From: Casp-actino8 sp964614655
GTDB taxonomy: Bacteria > Actinomycetota > Acidimicrobiia > Acidimicrobiales > Ilumatobacteraceae
Length of the DNA stretch: 64,000 nt
Direction: 5' to 3'
Assembly: GCA_964614655.1 (NCBI GenBank)
Contig: CAZTPF010000006.1
Coordinates: 1 to 64,000, forward strand
Of this stretch, positions 61,431 to 64,000 are shown piece after piece. Position numbers and translations under genes: made by a program. The notes under the pieces were generated by a model that made no database searches, was not told where the DNA came from, and was given only the letters and a program-made list of their open reading frames with translations. Each line of letters starts with the position of its first letter. Positions within the stretch are counted from its first letter, which is position 1.

Positions 61431-62498
61431 GTGTCTCGGCTCAATCTCGTCGTCGTCTTCGGCGGCCGATCGGCCGAACACGACGTGTCGTGCGTGACGG
61501 CCGCCCACGTCCTGCGGGCCGTCGATCGCTCCCGCTACGACGTCACGGCGATCGGTATCGACCGCGACGGAGCCTGGCATCTGGCCGAAAGCGCGATGGC
61601 CGCCCTCGAGAGCGAGACCGGACAGCTGCCTGAACGTCTCGAACCCGACGGACTGCCAGTTTCGTCGGCTCCGGTTCTCATGGCGGCCGCATCCACCGGC
61701 ACCACGGTCGTCCTGCCGCTGCTCCACGGCCCGATGGGAGAGGACGGCACGATCCAAGGTCTGCTCGAATTGCTCGATCTCCCCTATGTCGGCTCCGGAG
61801 TTCTGGCTTCGGCGGTCTGCATGGACAAAGCGATGGCCAAGGACGTGTTGGCCCGACACGGCATCCCGCAACCACGTCACACGACGATCACCGCCGCGTC
61901 GTCGACCGATCATCGTCTCGAGGCGGTGGCACGCGAGCTCGGGTATCCCCTCTTCGTGAAGCCAGCCAACATGGGATCGTCGATCGGTGTCGGCAAGGCG
62001 CGCGATCTCGGTGAGTTCTCGGCGGCCGTCCAGCACGCCTTGTCGTACGACGAAGTGGTGGTCGTCGAGGAGGCCATCGTCGGACGCGAGATCGAAGTCG
62101 CCATTCTCGGGGACGACGATCCGCGCGCGAGCGTGCCGGGTGAGATCGTTCCCGGGAACGAGTTCTACGACTACGACGACAAGTACGTCACCGATGGTGC
62201 CGCTCTTCTCGTACCCGCCGCTCTCGACGCCGGCGCCGTCGCCGACGTGCAGCAGATGGCTCTGAGCGTCTTCCGATTGCTCAGGTGTTCAGGGCTCGCC
62301 CGAGTCGACTTCTTCTTCGAGGAGAACGGTCGCGGTTTTCTCTGCAACGAGGTGAACACGATGCCTGGGTTCACGCCGATCTCGATGTACCCGAAATTGT
62401 GGGAGGCGTCCGGGGTCGGATACTCGGACCTCATCGACCGGCTGGTCGACCTGGCGCTCGAGCGGCATGCTCGCCGGCGTCGCAACACCGATCGCTAG
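61431..62498 (+). CDS. ddl: D-alanine-D-alanine ligase
   Basis: 355 residues, ATP-grasp enzyme of peptidoglycan synthesis. It shows VVFGGRSAEHDVS, HGPMGEDGTIQGLLELLDLPYVGSGVLASA, PLFVKPANMGSSIGVGKA, YDYDDKYV and FLCNEVNTMPGFTPISMYPKLW. The start is GTG 61431. It is divergent from the winged-helix-like gene. Standard Ddl, not the VanA type. Confidence 0.95.
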   Translation: MSRLNLVVVFGGRSAEHDVSCVTAAHVLRAVDRSRYDVTAIGIDRDGAWHLAESAMAALESETGQLPERLEPDGLPVSSAPVLMAAASTGTTVVLPLLHGPMGEDGTIQGLLELLDLPYVGSGVLASAVCMDKAMAKDVLARHGIPQPRHTTITAASSTDHRLEAVARELGYPLFVKPANMGSSIGVGKARDLGEFSAAVQHALSYDEVVVVEEAIVGREIEVAILGDDDPRASVPGEIVPGNEFYDYDDKYVTDGAALLVPAALDAGAVADVQQMALSVFRLLRCSGLARVDFFFEENGRGFLCNEVNTMPGFTPISMYPKLWEASGVGYSDLIDRLVDLALERHARRRRNTDR

Positions 62499-62523
62499 GT
62501 GCCACTCGGCCGCCGACACGACG

Positions 62524-63120
62524 TCACGGCGCGAGTGCGGACCGCAGGAACGACACCAGCTCGGCTCGTAAGCGACGCAGGCCGGCCGTATCAGCCGTCC
62601 ATCCGACCACACGGAGAGCTTCGGGCTCGGTCGCAATGCCGGTGACCGTCGCGTAGGCGAGTGCGACCACGATGTCGGGGTCCGAACGACGCAATCGTCC
62701 CTTGTCCATCTCGATCCGCATCCATTCGACGGCCCGATCGGCGAGGGGACGCATGTGCGTCGCGACTCGTTCGCTCGTCTCGGACGGGAGTCGACTCATC
62801 TCACGGATCAAACCGAGCAGAGCCGGACGACGAACGGCCGGCCGGAACACCGCCTTCACGACCGCCTCGATCCGATCGAGCGGATCGTCGGGCGCGGCGC
62901 GGATCGCCGCCTCCACCACCACGGCCAGTTCGGCAGCCGTCGCCGCCAGAACGTGCTCCACCAGATCGTCCTTGGACGGGAACCAATACAAGAGGGTCTG
63001 CTTGGCCACCCCGACCTCGTGTGCGATCTGGTCGAGACTGACCGCCTCGACACCCCACCGCCCGAAGAGATCGGTCGCCCGATCGAGGATCAGGTTTCGG
63101 GTACCGCTCCGACGGGCCAT
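62524..63120 (-). CDS. TetR-family transcriptional regulator
   Basis: 198 residues. HTH SLDQIAHEVGVAKQTLLYWFPSK at about 28-50. The C-terminal half has the PALLGLIREMSRL dimer/ligand helices. It is divergent from the fatty acyl-CoA reductase-like gene; the perfect 24-bp palindrome at 63148-63171 lies between, so it probably represses itself and that gene. Confidence 0.93.
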   Translation of the reverse strand: MARRSGTRNLILDRATDLFGRWGVEAVSLDQIAHEVGVAKQTLLYWFPSKDDLVEHVLAATAAELAVVVEAAIRAAPDDPLDRIEAVVKAVFRPAVRRPALLGLIREMSRLPSETSERVATHMRPLADRAVEWMRIEMDKGRLRRSDPDIVVALAYATVTGIATEPEALRVVGWTADTAGLRRLRAELVSFLRSALAP

Positions 63121-63147
63121 GGGCCTTTCCTACCAGGTTCTTCGCCC

Positions 63148-63171
63148 GTTCTCTACCAATTGGTAGAGAAC
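63148..63171. promoter_or_regulatory. Perfect 24-bp palindrome, TetR operator
   Basis: GTTCTCTACCAA followed at once by its exact inverse complement, without a spacer. It lies 27 bases before the TetR start and 17 bases before the reductase ATG. The core resembles TetR-family operators of QacR-like size. Nearby CCTACCAGG at 63129-63137 resembles half of it. Confidence 0.85.
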
Positions 63172-63188
63172 TGTGCTACAACGGGGCG

Positions 63189-64000
63189 ATGATCGCTCAG
63201 GCTCTGGCCGGACGGCGGATCGCCGTCACGGGTGCCACCGGCTTCGTCGGCACGGCCCTCGTCGAACGCCTCCTTCGATCGGTCCCCGAGTGCGAACTGG
63301 TCCTCCTCGTCCGCGATGGCCGGCGCACCCCGGCCGCCGAGCGAGTGCGTCGTGAGATCTTCAAGAACAACGCCTTCGACCGACTCCGGTCCGAGTGGGG
63401 TGACGACTTCGATGCGACGATCGCTCGTCGGGTGAGCGTCGTGCGCGGAGACGTCGGTACCGACGGACTCGGCCTCTCGCCGGACGATCGATCGACCTTC
63501 GCCTCGTGCGACGTGATCATCCACTCGGCAGCAAGCGTCTCGTTCGACTCACCTCTCGACAGCGCCGTCGAGATCAACCTGCTCGGACCCATGCGAATCG
63601 CCGCGCTTCTCAACCAAGAGCCGGCTCGAGCCGATGGCCGGCGCGCTCATCTGGTCGCCGTCTCCACCTGTTACGTCGCCGGAAATCGCCGGGGCAACGC
63701 ACCCGAAGAACTGGTGAGCGAGGGCCCTTTCGATATCGGCCTCGACTGGAAGACCGAAGTCTCGGCGGCTCGTCGTCTGCGCAGCGACGCCGAAGCCGAA
63801 AGCCGGACTCCCGACAATCTGAAGCGTTTCCGAGAAGAAGCGCGACGCGAACTCGGTGCCGCAGGAGCGCCGGCACTGGCCGAAAAGACCGAGAACTTGC
63901 GTGAAGCGTGGGTGAAGGACCGACTCGTCGAAGCCGGCCGTTCCCGTGCCGCGAGTGTCGGCTGGCCCGACGCCTACGCGTTCACCAAGGCTCTCGGCGA
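63189..64000 (+). CDS. Fatty acyl-CoA reductase-like extended SDR (3' end outside window)
   Basis: 270 residues visible. The N-terminus VTGATGFVGTALVERLL is a male-sterility/FAR-type NAD(P)-binding domain, followed by IIHSAASVSFDSPLD, STCYVAGN and a long charged helical insert (RFREEARRELGAAGAP) before YAFTK, the catalytic YxxxK. Such enzymes reduce acyl-CoA to an alcohol or are fused to acyltransferase domains; the rest lies right of the window. The ATG at 63189 has GGGG 5 bases upstream. Confidence 0.88.
   Translation, partial: MIAQALAGRRIAVTGATGFVGTALVERLLRSVPECELVLLVRDGRRTPAAERVRREIFKNNAFDRLRSEWGDDFDATIARRVSVVRGDVGTDGLGLSPDDRSTFASCDVIIHSAASVSFDSPLDSAVEINLLGPMRIAALLNQEPARADGRRAHLVAVSTCYVAGNRRGNAPEELVSEGPFDIGLDWKTEVSAARRLRSDAEAESRTPDNLKRFREEARRELGAAGAPALAEKTENLREAWVKDRLVEAGRSRAASVGWPDAYAFTKALG

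Overview
The window is high-GC DNA from an actinobacterium. F420-type luciferase-like oxidoreductases, a mycothiol-type DinB protein, CarD and the block dapA - RNase J - ftsK - rimO - pgsA - cinA all point there. The mix of many acyl-CoA synthetases, SDRs, P450s and NTF2-like proteins would suit the class Acidimicrobiia, but that is inference. A run of exactly 100 N at 47138-47237 shows it is a draft scaffold. I see no IS element, prophage, CRISPR array or rRNA, and no stretch above 300 bases lacks a gene.

Positions 1-50600 are accessory catabolic metabolism in tightly packed operons, often joined by 4-base ATGA/GTGA overlaps. From left to right they are: (i) P450 / LLM oxidoreductase / P450 / SDR on the minus strand, opposite a plus-strand operon of a molybdopterin oxidoreductase, an AhpD-like protein whose redox motif is Cys-Val-Val-UGA, and a limonene-epoxide-hydrolase-like protein; (ii) a branched-chain-type ABC importer with a fused permease; (iii) enoyl-CoA hydratase plus acyl-CoA synthetase; (iv) a nine-gene minus-strand operon (24270 to 16910) containing a carotenoid-cleavage-type dioxygenase, acyl-CoA synthetase, thiolase and DUF35 partner; (v) scattered SDRs, an alcohol dehydrogenase and a sugar-isomerase-like protein; (vi) synthetase / Rieske oxygenase / synthetase; (vii) a TetR regulator divergent from an acyl-CoA dehydrogenase; (viii) a 2-oxo-acid (acetoin-type) dehydrogenase operon with an AcoX-like protein; (ix) a gap-broken Rieske oxygenase, a 3-hydroxyisobutyrate-dehydrogenase-like enzyme, an SDR and a glutamine-synthetase-like protein.

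Positions 50600-62500 are housekeeping: CarD with a long histone-H1-like tail, tRNA-Arg(TCT), cinA, pgsA, rimO, a lactonase-like protein, ftsK, RNase J, dapA, a winged-helix-like protein and D-Ala-D-Ala ligase. The window ends with a TetR regulator and a divergent fatty acyl-CoA reductase-like gene (cut by the window end) that share a perfect 24-bp palindrome.

The two strongest observations are a probable selenoprotein (in-frame UGA at 6943-6945 at the second Cys of a CxxC motif, followed at the right distance by an 8-bp hairpin with a G-rich apical loop) and a palindrome of the form AACTGATC-N4-GATCAGTT repeated at five catabolic promoters, one beside the TetR gene at 37910-38575. These suggest that the P450s, molybdoenzyme, ABC importer, synthetase/Rieske operon and acyl-CoA dehydrogenase form one regulon for uptake and CoA-dependent breakdown of a hydrophobic, perhaps terpenoid-like, substrate. 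The substrate cannot be read from the sequence.
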